The position numbers were made by a program, and so were the translations under genes. Positions 40,244 to 48,444 of a DNA stretch of 64,000 nt are shown piece by piece. Under the pieces are notes generated by a model. It made no database searches. It was not told the DNA's origin and saw only the letters and a program-made list of their open reading frames with translations. The first letter of the stretch is position 1. Each line of letters opens with the position of its first letter. Origin of the DNA: Actinoplanes nipponensis (GTDB lineage: Bacteria; Actinomycetota; Actinomycetes; Mycobacteriales; Micromonosporaceae); assembly GCF_016862275.1 (NCBI RefSeq), contig NZ_BOMQ01000043.1:1-64000 (forward strand), given 5' to 3'.

Positions 40244-41374
40244 TCAGCCTAACGAGGCGCGCGGCACGCTGAGCTCCACCTCGGTCCCCTGCCCGGGCGC
40301 GGAGGTGATCCGGACGGTGCCGTGCAGGTCGGCGATCCGGCCGCGGATGGACTGGGCGACGCCCAGCCGCCCCTGCTGCTCCGCCTGCAGGAACCGCTCG
40401 GGCGCGACGCCGCAGCCCTCGTCCCGCACGCTGACGGTCACCTCGCCGGGCTCGTCCTCGACCAGCACCCAGGCCTTGGTGCCGGGCTCGCAGTGCCGCG
40501 CCACGTTGTCCAGGGCGGCCCCGACGGCGGCCGCCAGCCCGGTGGCCACCCGCGAGGGCAGCCGGACCGCGCCGGCCGGGGCGGCGACCGACACCGTGGT
40601 CGACGCGTACGGGTCGAGCAGCGCCATCAGATCGACCTCGGCGTGCTCGTCGACCGGTTCCGCCGACCGGCCGGTCACCAGCGTGCGCAGCGCCGCCTCC
40701 TGCTCGCCGGCCAGCCGGGCCAGCTCGCCGGCCTCCCCGTCCAGCCCGGCGCCGCGCCGCTTGACCAGCGCGAGCACCTGGAGCACCGAGTCGTGGATGT
40801 CGCGGGCCAGCCGTTCCCGTTCCCGGATGGTGGCCTCCAGCTGGATGGCCCGCTCCAGGCGCCGCTGGGACACCTCGGCGATGCCGACCAGGTAGCCCAC
40901 CGCGGTGGCGGCCAGCACCATCAGCACCGTGCCGGTCCACGCGGCCTGGTCGTAGTGCGCGCGCACGGTCAGGTCGGTGGCGCCCATGGCGAGCGCCGCG
41001 GCGATCCCCCAGCGCCGCCCGCCGGCCACGGCCCAGGCGATGACCGGGGCGACGTGCCAGGCCACGGCCAGGGTGGGCAGGCCCCGCTCCAGCCCGGGCC
41101 GGCCGACCACCCAGAGGCTGGCGGTCATCACCGCCATGGTCACCAGCAGGTCGGCGACCAGCAGCGGGGGCCGGCGCCGGGCCGGCACGGCGTAGGCGTA
41201 CGTGGTGAAGACCGTCCACGCCGCGATCAGCGCGAGCGCCGGCCAGGCCAGCATCGGACGCTGGTACGCGCCGACGTTGCGGACCACCAGCACCGCCACA
41301 TAGACCAGCGCGGCGATGCGGTACACCGCGATGGCCCGCCACAGGGGGTTCTGCAGCCCCGTCGATTGCGCCAT
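40244..41374 (-). CDS. Membrane sensor histidine kinase (NarX/DesK-like)
   Basis: About 376 residues. Four to six hydrophobic segments fill residues 10-170, without a large extracellular loop, so the signal is probably felt in the membrane. RERERLARDIHDSVLQVLAL holds the HisKA_3 phospho-acceptor His. The HATPase follows with GAALDNVARH (N-box), VRDEGCGV (G1) and a compact lid. It is the partner of the LuxR regulator immediately downstream. The ATG at 41374 is preferred over one at 41392 because the protein then starts MAQSTGLQNP before the first membrane helix. Confidence 0.9.
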   Translation of the reverse strand: MAQSTGLQNPLWRAIAVYRIAALVYVAVLVVRNVGAYQRPMLAWPALALIAAWTVFTTYAYAVPARRRPPLLVADLLVTMAVMTASLWVVGRPGLERGLPTLAVAWHVAPVIAWAVAGGRRWGIAAALAMGATDLTVRAHYDQAAWTGTVLMVLAATAVGYLVGIAEVSQRRLERAIQLEATIRERERLARDIHDSVLQVLALVKRRGAGLDGEAGELARLAGEQEAALRTLVTGRSAEPVDEHAEVDLMALLDPYASTTVSVAAPAGAVRLPSRVATGLAAAVGAALDNVARHCEPGTKAWVLVEDEPGEVTVSVRDEGCGVAPERFLQAEQQGRLGVAQSIRGRIADLHGTVRITSAPGQGTEVELSVPRASLG

Positions 41375-41439
41375 GGCCAGACGATCCCACAAACCCGCTC
41401 GCCCAGCGGAATGATCAGACGTCGCCTACCGTCGGAGGC

Positions 41440-41832
41440 ATCGGCACCGAGCCACTGATCTCCGAGGCGTTCGACCGCAGCCGGGTCACCCCGCTGCGGC
41501 ACACGGTCGCGGCCCGGGCCGAGGCGGCCGGGATGACCGGCGAACGGCTGGACGACTTCGTGGTGGCCGTCAACGAGTTGCTGACCAACGCCGTACGGCA
41601 CGGCGGCGGCACCGGACACCTCACGCTCTGGACCTCGGACGGCTCCGTCGTCTGCGACGTGAGCGACTACGGCGCCGGTCTCGACGCGCCGGCCCCACGG
41701 CGGCCCATGCCGGACCAACCGGGCGGCTGGGGCCTCTGGCTGGTTCGGGAACTGACGGACACATGTGAGATCAAATCCGGACCCGACGGTACGGCCGTAC
41801 GCATTTCGAGTCGCACCGACCCACAATCCTGA
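41440..41832 (+). CDS. Anti-sigma-like GHKL ATPase with a probable ATC start
   Basis: About 130 residues of the RsbW/SpoIIAB-like HATPase fold: FVVAVNELLTNAVRHGGGTG (N-box), DVSDYGAGL (G1) and PDQPGGWGLWLVRELTD (G2). The first ATG, at 41533, would cut off the N-terminal helix SEAFDRSRVTPLRHTVAARA that the family has. Upstream in frame there is no ATG, GTG or TTG. TACCGT at 41427-41432 is seven bases before an in-frame ATC at 41440, the same arrangement as the leaderless genes in this window, so ATC is my best start. A CTG at 41455 is an alternative. Confidence 0.75.
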   Translation: MGTEPLISEAFDRSRVTPLRHTVAARAEAAGMTGERLDDFVVAVNELLTNAVRHGGGTGHLTLWTSDGSVVCDVSDYGAGLDAPAPRRPMPDQPGGWGLWLVRELTDTCEIKSGPDGTAVRISSRTDPQS

Positions 41833-41931
41833 ATCTTTTTTTAATTTCCGCCCCGCCGCCTTGACCTTTGCCCGCCGATCTTCTTATGTCTCTGCTGACG
41901 CTTCAGCATCATTGCCCCCGGAGGTTCCCCC

Positions 41932-43011
41932 GTGCCGCGACACAGCGTGCCGCAGCAGCCCTCGTGGCTGCGCCCCCGACTAGTCGTCGCGTTCGTGGTC
42001 GCGACCGCCGGGCTGGTGACCGCCGTCTGGCTGCCCACCCGTAACGACACGGCGGACGCCGCGGAGCGCAACCGCCGCGACGACGGCCGGCCGAGCCGGT
42101 CGCTGCCCGCCTTCGCCGACGACTTCTCCGGCCGGCGCGGCAGCACGGTGGACCCGGCGAAGTGGGCGCTGCGCACCGACCGGGTGGACAACGGCGTGCA
42201 GTTCAGCGAGAGCGTCCGCAACGCGCGGCTGGACGGCGCCGGCCACCTCGTCATCGTCCTGCGCGGCGAGGACGACGGTGTCTCCACGGCGCGGCTCTAC
42301 AGCCGGAGCTCGCTGCGCGGCACCACCGGCCGGGTCGAGGCCCGGATCAAGGCGCCGGCCGGCGCCGGCCTGAAGCCGACGTTCGAGCTGGTCGCCGCGG
42401 GGCGGCCGGGCGGGGGCGCGCTCAACGTGCTGGCCGAGCCGGTCACCGACGACGACTTCCACACGTACGCGGTGGAGTGGCGGCCGGGCGGGTTCGTGCT
42501 GTCCGTCGACGGCGCGCGGGTCCGGCAGGAGTCGCTGCCCGGCGTGGACACGGGTCAGCCGTTCCGGCTGGCGCTGACCCTGACCGTGGGCGACGACCGG
42601 GCCGAGGCCGACCTGCCGGCGCGGATGGTGGTCGACGCGGTCAGCTTCTCCGGCGCCGACGCCTCGGCCGAGCCGACCGCACCGCCCACGGCGACCCCGC
42701 CGACGACCGCGCCGACCACGGCTCCCACCACTGAGCCCCCGGCAACCACTGAGCCCCCGGCCACCACCGAGCCGCCGGCCACCACCGAGCCGCCCACCAC
42801 GGCGCCGACGACGACCCCGCCGGCCGCGACCACGCCGCCGACCACGCCGCCCTCGTCGGCGCCGGCCGCCGCCGCCTGGAAGCCGTTCACCGACTACGTG
42901 GCCGGCCAGCGCGTGACCTTCAAGGGCGCGGTCTACCAGGTGCTGGAGACCCACACGTCGCTGCCGGGCTGGGAGCCGACCGCGCTGCCCGCCCTGTTCA
43001 AGAAGGTCTGA
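41932..43011 (+). CDS. Catalytically degenerate GH16-like protein with chitin-binding tail
   Basis: 359 residues. A signal or anchor helix (17-34) is followed by a GH16-type beta-jellyroll (about 58-255), a Thr/Pro linker of TTEPPA repeats (about 262-312) and a C-terminal CBM5/12-like module (WKPFTDYVAGQRVTFKGAVY). In active GH16 enzymes the site is E-[IV]-D-[IV]-x-E; here the matching place reads GALNVLA (162-168), so all three acids are lost, while DDFHTYAVEW just after is conserved. It therefore probably binds glucan or chitin without cutting it. CCGGAGG precedes the GTG. It is a tandem relative of the next gene. Confidence 0.85.
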   Translation: MPRHSVPQQPSWLRPRLVVAFVVATAGLVTAVWLPTRNDTADAAERNRRDDGRPSRSLPAFADDFSGRRGSTVDPAKWALRTDRVDNGVQFSESVRNARLDGAGHLVIVLRGEDDGVSTARLYSRSSLRGTTGRVEARIKAPAGAGLKPTFELVAAGRPGGGALNVLAEPVTDDDFHTYAVEWRPGGFVLSVDGARVRQESLPGVDTGQPFRLALTLTVGDDRAEADLPARMVVDAVSFSGADASAEPTAPPTATPPTTAPTTAPTTEPPATTEPPATTEPPATTEPPTTAPTTTPPAATTPPTTPPSSAPAAAAWKPFTDYVAGQRVTFKGAVYQVLETHTSLPGWEPTALPALFKKV

Positions 43012-43050
43012 GCCGAAAACCGTTATCGGGGGTTCCGGAACCAGTCTCCC

Positions 43051-43095
43051 TTGACTGACACCGGTCAATCTGTAAACACTGCTAAAAGTGTTAAC
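43051..43095. promoter_or_regulatory. Two palindromes before the GH16 glucanase gene
   Basis: TTGAC at 43051-43055 pairs with GTCAA at 43064-43068 across eight bases. Right after, GTAAACACT (43072-43080) and AGTGTTAAC (43087-43095) form an imperfect palindrome with a six-base centre and one mismatch in nine. They lie 30-75 bases before the ATG, where a promoter should be, and are A+T-rich compared with their surroundings. They look like operator sites for a sugar-responsive repressor, identity unknown. Confidence 0.55.
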
Positions 43096-43124
43096 AAACC
43101 TCTTCCCCCGGAGGCTCATCCCCC

Positions 43125-44366
43125 ATGCGCAAAACCCGCGTACTCCTCGCGGCGGCAGTCGTCGCCGCAACCCTCACCAGCGGCCTCGTGGCCGCCTCCC
43201 GCAATGACACCGCCGACGCCGCCATCGGCGGCATCACCTGGCAGGACGAGTTCAACGGCGCGGCCAACAGCCCGATCGACGCCAGCAAGTGGAAGTTCGA
43301 CATCGGCGGCAGCGGCTGGGGCAACAACGAGCAGCAGTACTACACCAACTCGACGAGCAACGTCCGCCAGGACGGGCAGGGTCACCTGGCGATCACCGCC
43401 CGCAAGGAGAACCCGGCCAACTACCAGTGCCACTACGGCACCTGTCAGTACACGTCCGGCCGGATCCTGACCGCCGACAAGTTCAGCCAGACCTACGGCC
43501 GCTTCGAGGCCAGCATCAAGATCCCCAAGGGCCAGGGCATCTGGCCGGCGTTCTGGATGCTCGGCGGCGGCAACTGGCCCACCACCGGCGAGATCGACAT
43601 CATGGAGAACGTCGGCAAGGAGCCGAACACCGTCCACGGCACGGTCCACGGCCCCGGCTACTCCGGCGCCGAGGGCATCGGCGGCGGCCGGACGATCGGC
43701 GCCGCGCTGGGTGACGCGTTCCACACGTACGCCGTGGAGTGGTCGCCCAACCTCATCGTCTGGTTCCTCGACGGCGCGGAGTACTTCCGGATCACGCCGG
43801 CCAGCCTGGGCGGCGACCAGTGGGTCTTCGACCACAACTTCTTCATGATCCTGAACGTGGCCGTCGGCGGCTACTGGCCCGGCTACCCCGACGCCAGCAC
43901 GTCCTTCCCGCAGACCATGCTGGTCGACTACGTCCGCGTCTCGGCGTGGACCGACGGCGGCAGCACCCCGCCGCCCAGCACCGGCGGCACGGCGCTCAAG
44001 TCGAACTTCAGCGGCCGCTGCATCGACATCCCGGGCGCCAACGCGGTCGACGGCGCCCGCCTGCAGCTGTGGGACTGCAACGGCAGCAACGCCCAGAAGT
44101 GGGCGCCGAACGCCGACGGCACCCTGCGCGGCCTGGGCAAGTGCATGGACCCGGCCGGCGGCGCGCTGGCCAACGGCACCCCGATCCAGCTGGTCACCTG
44201 CAACGGCAACCCGGTGCAGCGGTTCACCCTCTCGGCCGCGGGCGACCTGGTGAACGTCTCCGCCAACCGGTGCGTCGACGTGAAGGACTGGAACAGCGCC
44301 AACGGCGCCCAGCTCCAGCTGTGGGACTGCGGCGGCACCACCAACCAGAAGTGGACCAAGGCCTGA
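43125..44366 (+). CDS. Secreted GH16 beta-glucanase with ricin-type lectin domain
   Basis: 413 residues. A signal peptide (1-33, ending ADAA) is followed by a GH16 catalytic domain with GEIDIMEN (Glu156 nucleophile, Asp158, Glu161 acid-base) and HTYAVEWSPNLIVWFLDG. A short Pro/Gly/Thr linker leads to a ricin-B/CBM13 domain with QLQLWDC-type QxW repeats (LQLWDCNGSNAQKW). It probably hydrolyses beta-1,3 or mixed-linked glucans outside the cell. The mature start RNDTADAA is also found in the degenerate protein upstream, as is the CCCCCGGAGG ribosome site, supporting duplication. Two palindromes precede it and a hairpin terminator follows. Confidence 0.94.
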   Translation: MRKTRVLLAAAVVAATLTSGLVAASRNDTADAAIGGITWQDEFNGAANSPIDASKWKFDIGGSGWGNNEQQYYTNSTSNVRQDGQGHLAITARKENPANYQCHYGTCQYTSGRILTADKFSQTYGRFEASIKIPKGQGIWPAFWMLGGGNWPTTGEIDIMENVGKEPNTVHGTVHGPGYSGAEGIGGGRTIGAALGDAFHTYAVEWSPNLIVWFLDGAEYFRITPASLGGDQWVFDHNFFMILNVAVGGYWPGYPDASTSFPQTMLVDYVRVSAWTDGGSTPPPSTGGTALKSNFSGRCIDIPGANAVDGARLQLWDCNGSNAQKWAPNADGTLRGLGKCMDPAGGALANGTPIQLVTCNGNPVQRFTLSAAGDLVNVSANRCVDVKDWNSANGAQLQLWDCGGTTNQKWTKA

Positions 44367-44392
44367 CCTGTTTGCTGCGAACCGTTACTCTG

Positions 44393-44422
44393 CCGCCCGG
44401 GCCGCTTCGGCGACCCGGGCGG
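44393..44422 (+). terminator. Hairpin terminator after the GH16 glucanase
   Basis: CCGCCCGGG at 44393-44401 pairs perfectly with CCCGGGCGG at 44414-44422 across a 12-base loop, 26 bases after the stop codon and followed by TATTGATTGT. Confidence 0.8.
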
Positions 44423-44457
44423 TATTGATTGTCATCTCACCTCGGAACGGATCCCTG

Positions 44458-46836
44458 ATGCGCGGACGCGACCACCACTTCGTCACGAACGTGTCCTCGC
44501 TGCTGGTCTGCGGTCTGCTGGCCGGGGTCGCGGTGGCCGCGGCCGCCTTCCCCGCGGTGGCCATGTCGGGCCTGGCCGCCAAGGCCGGCGGCGAGGCGTT
44601 CGCGAGCCTGCCCAGCCAGCTCAAGCAGGCCACCGCGCCGCAGATGACCCGGGTCTTCGCGTCGGACGACAAGACGCCGATCACGGTCTTCTACGACGAG
44701 TTCCGCAGCGACGTCCCGCTCAAGGACATCTCGGTCAACATGCAGAACGCGATCGTCGCCGCCGAGGACCACCAGTTCTACAAGCACAACGGCGTCGACC
44801 TGAAGGGCTCCGTCCGCGCGCTGGTCAACAACAAGCAGGGCGGCGACAAGCAGGGCGCCTCGACCCTGACCATGCAGCTGGTGAAGATGTCGCTGGCCTA
44901 CTCGGCGACCAGTCCCCAGGAGGTCATCGACGCCACCGAGGACACCACCACCCGCAAGGTCACCGAGATGAAGTACGCGATGCAGCTGGAGAAGGAGCTC
45001 ACGAAGCAGCAGATCCTCCAGCGCTACCTCAACACCGCCCCGTTCGGCAACGGCGCGTACGGCGTCTACGCGGCCAGCCAGGTCTACTTCTCCAAGCACC
45101 CCCGGAACCTCACCATCGCCGAGGCGGCCCTGCTGGCCAGCATGGTCAAGGCGCCCAGCGGCTTCGACCCGACGACCACCGGCGGCTACCCCAAGGCGCT
45201 GCAGCGGCGCAACTGGGTCATCGGCAACATGCGCGACCTCGGCTTCGTCACCCCGGCCGACGCCGCCGCGGCCACCGCGGTCAAGCTCGGCCACACGGCC
45301 AAGCGCACCGGCAACGGCTGCGCCGACCTGAAGGTCAACCACTGGGGCTTCTTCTGCGACTACTTCTACCGGTGGTGGCTCGGCCGGCCGGAGTTCGGCC
45401 CGACCCCGTACGACCGGGAGCGCCGGCTCAAGAGCGGCGGCTACCGCATCCGCACCACGCTGGACATCAAGGCGCAGGCGGCGGCCCGGGAGAACATCGC
45501 CGAGAAGGCCGGCATCAACGACCGCGACGCGCTTCTGCTGGCCGCCGTCCAGCCCGGCACCGGACGGGTCCGCGCGCTGGCCGCGAACCGCCGCTACAAG
45601 CTGGACGACGCGCACAACAAGATGTCCTCCGACCCGCGCAAGGCCGCCAAGAAGATCCGGGGCACGTACCCGAACACCACCAACCCGCTGCTGAGCGGGG
45701 GCGGCGACATCAACGGCTACCAGGCCGGGTCGGTGTTCAAGGCGTTCACCATGGTCGCCGCGCTGGAGAACGGCTACCCGCTGGCGTACCCCATCAACAC
45801 CACGTACCGCTACGTCTCCGGCTACCGCGACGGGGCCGCGCCGGCCGAGTGCCACGGGTTCTACTGCCCGACGAACGCGTCGAAGAGCGAGAAGGGCCCG
45901 TACAACATGTGGACGGGTTTCGGGTCCTCGGTGAACACGTACTTCGTGCCGCTGGAGGAGAGCGTCGGCGCCGACAAGGTGGTCGACGTGGCCCAGCGTT
46001 TCGGCGTGCAGTTCCGCTCGCCGCGGGAGAAGGAGCTGGCCACCAAGAACGCGAAGGACTGGGGTTCGTTCACGCTCGGCGTGTCCGCCTCGACGCCGCT
46101 GGAGATGGCCAACGCGTACGCCACGCTGGCGGCCGACGGCAAGTACTGCGCGCCCACGCCGGTCGAGCAGATCGTCACGATGAAGAACGAGAAGCTGGAC
46201 GTCGGCAAGCCGAACTGCCGCAAGGCCACCCGGCCGGACGTCGCCCGCGCGGCGGTCGACGCCGCCCGGTGCCCGGTCGGCGACTCGGCCCAGCTGGGCA
46301 GCTGCGGGGGCCACCGCACCGCCGGCGGCGCGCGCGGCGCCGTCGGCCACCCGATCTTCGGCAAGACCGGCACCACCGACAACGACAAGACCGCCTCGCT
46401 GATCATCGGCACGACCTCGATGGTGGTCGCCGGCTACCTGGTGAACCCGGACTACCAGGACCACCCGTACCGGATGAGCCACGACACCGTGAACCCCGCG
46501 GTGTGGAACACCATGCACGACATCATGAAGGGCAAGCCCAAGGACCAGTTCAAGAAGCCGTCCGGTGACAAGATCGCGGAGGGCGAGCAACGTTCGATCC
46601 CGGACGTGACCTGCCTGAGCGTCGCCGAGGCGACCAGCAAGCTCAAGGGCGCGGGCTTCATCGTCGGCGCCGGCACGGAGACCGCGTCGGACTGCCCCAA
46701 GGGCCGGGCGGCCGGCACCGCGCCGGCGGGCCGGACGATCAAGGGCGGCTTCGTGAGCATCCAGATCAGCCAGGGCAAGGACGACCCCCAGGACAAGGCC
46801 AAGGGCAAGGACGCCAAGAAACCCGGCGGCCGCTGA
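44458..46836 (+). CDS. Class A penicillin-binding protein with PASTA domain
   Basis: About 792 residues. One N-terminal membrane helix (10-33) anchors it. The GT51 glycosyltransferase domain has AAEDHQFYKHNGVDLKG (Glu103), GASTLTMQLVKM and FGNGAYGVYAAS. The transpeptidase has SVFK (Ser425, Lys428), SVN (491-493) and KTGTT (Lys636). A C-terminal PASTA domain (SIPDVTCLSVAEATSKLKGA) and a Lys-rich tail end it. It polymerises and crosslinks peptidoglycan outside the membrane. The domain order is that of mycobacterial PonA-type enzymes. The ATG at 44458 has only a weak ribosome site. Confidence 0.94.
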   Translation: MRGRDHHFVTNVSSLLVCGLLAGVAVAAAAFPAVAMSGLAAKAGGEAFASLPSQLKQATAPQMTRVFASDDKTPITVFYDEFRSDVPLKDISVNMQNAIVAAEDHQFYKHNGVDLKGSVRALVNNKQGGDKQGASTLTMQLVKMSLAYSATSPQEVIDATEDTTTRKVTEMKYAMQLEKELTKQQILQRYLNTAPFGNGAYGVYAASQVYFSKHPRNLTIAEAALLASMVKAPSGFDPTTTGGYPKALQRRNWVIGNMRDLGFVTPADAAAATAVKLGHTAKRTGNGCADLKVNHWGFFCDYFYRWWLGRPEFGPTPYDRERRLKSGGYRIRTTLDIKAQAAARENIAEKAGINDRDALLLAAVQPGTGRVRALAANRRYKLDDAHNKMSSDPRKAAKKIRGTYPNTTNPLLSGGGDINGYQAGSVFKAFTMVAALENGYPLAYPINTTYRYVSGYRDGAAPAECHGFYCPTNASKSEKGPYNMWTGFGSSVNTYFVPLEESVGADKVVDVAQRFGVQFRSPREKELATKNAKDWGSFTLGVSASTPLEMANAYATLAADGKYCAPTPVEQIVTMKNEKLDVGKPNCRKATRPDVARAAVDAARCPVGDSAQLGSCGGHRTAGGARGAVGHPIFGKTGTTDNDKTASLIIGTTSMVVAGYLVNPDYQDHPYRMSHDTVNPAVWNTMHDIMKGKPKDQFKKPSGDKIAEGEQRSIPDVTCLSVAEATSKLKGAGFIVGAGTETASDCPKGRAAGTAPAGRTIKGGFVSIQISQGKDDPQDKAKGKDAKKPGGR

Positions 46837-48069
46837 TCAGCCGGTGGTGAAGCGGTCGCCGTAGACCCGCCAGCTCAGCGGCCCGTTGAGGTCGAGGTTG
46901 GTGCCGCGCAGGAACAACCGCTGGGCGGTCTCGACCCGGGTCACGTCGCTGTGCGCCTCCTCGGTGCGCATCTCGCGGACCCGGGCGTCCAGGAACGCGC
47001 TCAGCCACACCGTCTCGTCGCCGCCCTGCTGGGGCGTCCTGGCCTTCCGCATGGCGTCGGCGCGGATGGCCCGCAGCCCCGACTGGCCGTGCATCACGGC
47101 GGCGTCGTAGTAGGCGAACTGGCCCAGCGCGCGGACCCGGTCCGCGGCGGCCAGGGCCACCGCCGGGGCGAAGTACATCCGGTCGCGCTCGTCCTCCTGC
47201 GTCCGCTGGAACATCGGATCGGCGGCGGCCGCCCGCCACGCGGCCGGGAAGCCGGGGTCGAGACCGGCGTGCGAGTCCGAACCGTCGACGGCGCGCAGGG
47301 CCGGCAGGTAGCGGGCCAGCTTGTTGCCGGGCACCCGGCGGGTGTACTCGGTGACCAGCGCCAGCATGTCGGAGGTGCCGGAGCAGAAGCCGACGATGCC
47401 GCCGGTGTAGCCGCGGCCGTCGCCGATGTCCTCCAGGTAGCCGAACTCGCCGCGCCAGTTCAGCGTCGAGTTCTCCGCGCTGGAGACCAGTTGCAGGGCG
47501 AAGGCCTTCTTCCGCGGATTGCTCAGCCCGGCAGCGAGCAGGGACGCCGGCGCCGCGGCGGCGCGCTCCGCGACCGGGGCGGCCGGGCCGGGCCCGTAGA
47601 CCTGCATCTCGTACAGCGAGTAGCCGCCCGCGCCGGGCTGGGTGGCGAGCACGCGCAGGTAGCGGCCGGCGGCGTCGAGCTTCTTGAGGTCGTCGGTGCC
47701 GCCGTCGCCGCCGGCGGTGCGATAGACGTCCCGCCAGGACGCCTGGTCACCCGAGACCTGGACGCGGTACGTCCGGGCGTACCCCTCCGCCCAGCGCAGC
47801 CGCACCCGGCTGACCCGCTGGGCCCGGCCCAGGTCGACCTGCAGCCACTGGGTGCCGGCCGCGCCCGCCGTCCAGCGGGTGCCGGCATAGCCGTCCACGG
47901 CCCGGGCGGCGTCCTGCGCGGCCCCGGACGCCGCCGACGCGACGACCGGACGGCCCTTGGAGAGCAGCACGTCCGGCGCCGCGTCGGCGGTTACGGTGAT
48001 GACCAGGGGCACTGTGCAGACGGCGGCGATCCCCGTGCCCAGCGCGATCGCTTTCGCCCGGATACCCAC
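46837..48069 (-). CDS. Secreted GH46 chitosanase with F5/8C carbohydrate-binding domain
   Basis: 410 residues. A signal peptide (1-30, ending ADAA) leads to a discoidin-like F5/8 type C domain (about 35-160; AVDGYAGTRWTAG, WLQVDLGRAQRVSRVRLRW). The GH46 domain follows: LQLVSSAENSTLNWR with the acid Glu and YLEDIGDGRGYTGGIVGF with the base Asp. It should cut chitosan outside the cell. TAGCTT (48076-48081 read on the minus strand) is six bases before the GTG. Its stop lies directly against that of the converging penicillin-binding-protein gene, with no base between. Confidence 0.93.
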   Translation of the reverse strand: MGIRAKAIALGTGIAAVCTVPLVITVTADAAPDVLLSKGRPVVASAASGAAQDAARAVDGYAGTRWTAGAAGTQWLQVDLGRAQRVSRVRLRWAEGYARTYRVQVSGDQASWRDVYRTAGGDGGTDDLKKLDAAGRYLRVLATQPGAGGYSLYEMQVYGPGPAAPVAERAAAAPASLLAAGLSNPRKKAFALQLVSSAENSTLNWRGEFGYLEDIGDGRGYTGGIVGFCSGTSDMLALVTEYTRRVPGNKLARYLPALRAVDGSDSHAGLDPGFPAAWRAAAADPMFQRTQEDERDRMYFAPAVALAAADRVRALGQFAYYDAAVMHGQSGLRAIRADAMRKARTPQQGGDETVWLSAFLDARVREMRTEEAHSDVTRVETAQRLFLRGTNLDLNGPLSWRVYGDRFTTG

Positions 48070-48092
48070 CCCTCAAAGCTAGGGGGGTGGGC

Positions 48093-48347
48093 TCAGCGCC
48101 GTTTGCGGTTCCGGGAAATCAGGACGATCGCCAGCACGATGCCGGCCACCACGAGCAGGCAGCACAGGCCGCCCACGATGGGGAAGAAGCCGAAGCCGCC
48201 GCGGCGGCGCCGGGAGCGCGCCGCCTCGACCGCCAGCTCGGCCGAGCCGTTGCCGGCCGCCCAGGCGTGCACCGGGATCACCAGCGTCAGGACGGCGCCC
48301 GTCACGGCGGCGCTGAGCCGTGACCACCATTTCACTGCAGAAGACAT
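48093..48347 (-). CDS. Small membrane protein with signal peptide and basic tail
   Basis: 84 residues: an N-terminal hydrophobic signal-like segment (LSAAVTGAVLTLVIPVHAWA), a short polar part with five basic residues in a row (RSRRRRGG), and a C-terminal membrane helix (IVGGLCCLLVVAGIVLAIVLI) ending RNRKRR. It is probably inserted with its C-terminus in the cytosol. No family name can be given. ATCTTG at 48355-48360 reads CAAGAT seven bases before the ATG at 48347; another ATG lies at 48356. It is divergent from the 4-alpha-glucanotransferase gene. Confidence 0.6.
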   Translation of the reverse strand: MSSAVKWWSRLSAAVTGAVLTLVIPVHAWAAGNGSAELAVEAARSRRRRGGFGFFPIVGGLCCLLVVAGIVLAIVLISRNRKRR

Positions 48348-48444
48348 GCGGTCCATCTTGGCGGACACCCGCAAGACCCGCTTGGCCGGACTACCCCCCG
48401 GCAGGGCAGGGTATGACCCAGCGGAGTCGACTGAGGGGACGGGG

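Noticed and set aside
41408..41433. A second SigR promoter (GGAAT-N18-GTC) before the ATC-start gene
   Set aside because: The -10 triplet is GTC, not GTT, and the TACCGT element at the leaderless distance explains the promoter better.
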